From NCBI GenBank assembly GCA_002393705.1, contig DGTH01000145.1:1-7197 (forward strand): a stretch of DNA of 7,197 nucleotides. Direction: 5' to 3'. Source of the stretch: Prevotella sp. UBA4341 (GTDB taxonomy: Bacteria; Bacteroidota; Bacteroidia; Bacteroidales; Bacteroidaceae). Shown here piece after piece: positions 6,012 through 7,197 of this stretch (the stretch's first letter is position 1; each line of letters begins with the position of its first letter). The translations under genes were made by a program, and so were the position numbers. The notes beneath the pieces are model-generated. The model was not told the DNA's origin. It saw nothing but the letters and a program-made list of their open reading frames with translations, and did no database searches.

Positions 6012-6021
6012 AGAGTGAATA
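5994..6021 (+). repeat. GTGAAGA heptad array spanning the adaptor stop codon
   Basis: Four consecutive 7-base units, GTGAAAA-GTGAAGA-GTGAAGA-GTGAATA, overlap the last codons of the adaptor, its TGA (6009-6011) and the spacer before the pump gene. The array is followed by ATTTGCTTCCGCATT just before the pump ATG. The same unit and phase occur at the end of the antiporter gene (2800-2820). Confidence 0.85.
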
Positions 6022-6036
6022 ATTTGCTTCCGCATT

Positions 6037-7197
6037 ATGAAGAATAATATATTTATTAATAAGTACGTGATGGCGTGTGCCATCTCGGTTGTGATTGCAC
6101 TGGTGGGCTATCTCTCAATGAATTCGCTGCCAGTAGAGCAATATCCGGATATTGCACCGCCTACGGTGATGATTACCACCAGCTATTCTGGTGCTGACGA
6201 GAACACGGTGATGAAGTCGGTCATACAGCCTTTGGAAGAGGCCATTAACGGTGTGCCCGACATGACCTATATCACCTCTAAGGCATCCTCTAACGGTGAT
6301 GCTGAGATTACTGTCTATTTCAAGCAGGGTACCGACCCCGACATGGCAACGGTCAACGTGCAGAACCGCGTGACCCGTGCACAGGCCTTGCTGCCAGCCG
6401 ACGTCAACAAGATTGGCGTGACGGTACAGAAGCGTCAGAACAACATTCTGCAGATTTTCGCAGTCAGGAGTTCCGACGGCAAATATGACGAGGACTTCGT
6501 GTCGAACTATGTCGATATCAACGTCAAGCCGCGTCTGATGCGTATCACCGGCGTGGGTAACGTGCAGAGCATGGGTAACACCTACGCCCTGCGTATCTGG
6601 CTGAAGCCCGACGTCATGGCCCAGTACGGCCTGACCCCCAACGACATCTTTGGTGCCATCGGCGGACAGAGTTTCGTGTCGGCTGTGGGTTCCTTAGGCG
6701 AGCAGTCGGGTAACTCCTACCAGTACTCCATGCAGTACAAGGGTACGCTGAAGAGTGTCGAGGAGTTCGAAGACATCGTGCTGCGCACCAGTGGTGGCGG
6801 CATGCTCCACTTGAGCGATGTTGCCGAGGTGAAGATTGGTGCCATGAGTTACAACTTCACGTCGAATATCATGGACCGTCCCGGTGCGCTCTTCATGGTG
6901 TTTGCGGCTCCGGGCGCCAACGCTACCGAGGTGAATGCCCGTATCAACAAGACGTTTGAGGAGTTGAAGGCCAACATGCCTGCCGGACTGGAGTTCGTGA
7001 CCATGATGACCAGTGACGACTTCCTCTTCGCCGCCATTCACAATGTGGTGGAGACGCTTGTTATTGCCATCATCCTCGTGGTACTCGTGGTGTTCTTCTT
7101 CCTGCAGAACTTCAAGGCCACGTTCATTCCTTCTATCTCGATTATCGTGTCGCTGCTGGGCACCTTTGCCATCGTCAAAATGGCAGGCTTCTCGCTC
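6037..7197 (+). CDS. RND multidrug efflux permease (AcrB-type), N-terminal part (runs off the right edge)
   Basis: The frame is open from the ATG at 6037 to the last base, 387 codons of a family that is usually about 1030-1060 residues. This is the proton-driven inner-membrane pump that works with the adaptor just upstream. The start gives MKNNIFINKYVMACAISVVI, the usual first transmembrane helix (about 8-30). It is followed by the AcrB signature LPVEQYPDIAPP (31-42), SYSGADENTV (49-58) and VQNRVTRAQALLP (108-120). The porter domain covers about 40-330. Transmembrane helix 2 and the loop after it read LVVFFFLQNFKATFIP (349-364), then the start of helix 3 at about 366-380. The paired aspartates of helix 4 needed for proton relay lie beyond the window, so activity cannot be checked. 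The substrate class is most like hydrophobic/amphiphilic efflux (HAE1). An outer-membrane factor gene is expected next. Confidence 0.96.
   Translation, partial: MKNNIFINKYVMACAISVVIALVGYLSMNSLPVEQYPDIAPPTVMITTSYSGADENTVMKSVIQPLEEAINGVPDMTYITSKASSNGDAEITVYFKQGTDPDMATVNVQNRVTRAQALLPADVNKIGVTVQKRQNNILQIFAVRSSDGKYDEDFVSNYVDINVKPRLMRITGVGNVQSMGNTYALRIWLKPDVMAQYGLTPNDIFGAIGGQSFVSAVGSLGEQSGNSYQYSMQYKGTLKSVEEFEDIVLRTSGGGMLHLSDVAEVKIGAMSYNFTSNIMDRPGALFMVFAAPGANATEVNARINKTFEELKANMPAGLEFVTMMTSDDFLFAAIHNVVETLVIAIILVVLVVFFFLQNFKATFIPSISIIVSLLGTFAIVKMAGFSL

Noticed and set aside
5445..6083. Minus-strand open frame of 212 codons across the adaptor end and pump start
   Set aside because: It is antisense to two clearly homologous genes and has a histidine-rich, low-meaning translation.

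Overview
The window looks like a Bacteroidota chromosome, most likely the Prevotellaceae (Prevotella/Segatella and relatives). The reasons are two Bacteroidota-type -7 promoter octamers (TATCTTTG), A-rich leaders in place of strong Shine-Dalgarno sequences, GC-rich genes separated by strikingly AT-rich spacers made of short repeated words, and protein families whose sequences read as Bacteroidota versions. This placement is an inference; there is no rRNA or other marker gene here.

Left part (1-1089). On the minus strand lies a small XRE/Cro-type helix-turn-helix regulator (264-575). Downstream of it is the first 52 codons of an unrecognised gene that runs off the left edge. A 514-base spacer (576-1089) separates them from the plus-strand genes. 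The spacer holds a promoter at each end, firing outward, a long repeat copy and a 16-base direct repeat. This part is more AT-rich than the rest and may be accessory DNA.

Middle part (1090-4834). A CPA2-type cation:proton antiporter (575 aa) is followed by a secreted or membrane PAP2-superfamily phosphatase fused to a long beta-rich C-terminal domain (640 aa). The antiporter gene is bracketed by two inverted copies of a ~70-base intergenic repeat (845-919 and 2818-2885).

Right part (4893-7197). A tripartite RND efflux system begins: a lipoprotein periplasmic adaptor (372 aa), then after a 25-base gap the N-terminal 387 residues of the AcrB-like inner-membrane pump, cut by the window edge. 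An outer-membrane TolC/OprM-type channel gene would be expected downstream, out of view.

The most unusual signal is in the repeats. The antiporter and adaptor genes are unrelated, yet both end in the same phase inside a GTGAAGA heptad array, which supplies the stop codon and gives both proteins a -KSEE tail. In the antiporter this stop may remove a C-terminal regulatory domain that I recall in longer Bacteroides homologues. No CRISPR array, tRNA, rRNA, insertion sequence or plainly novel multi-gene system is visible.
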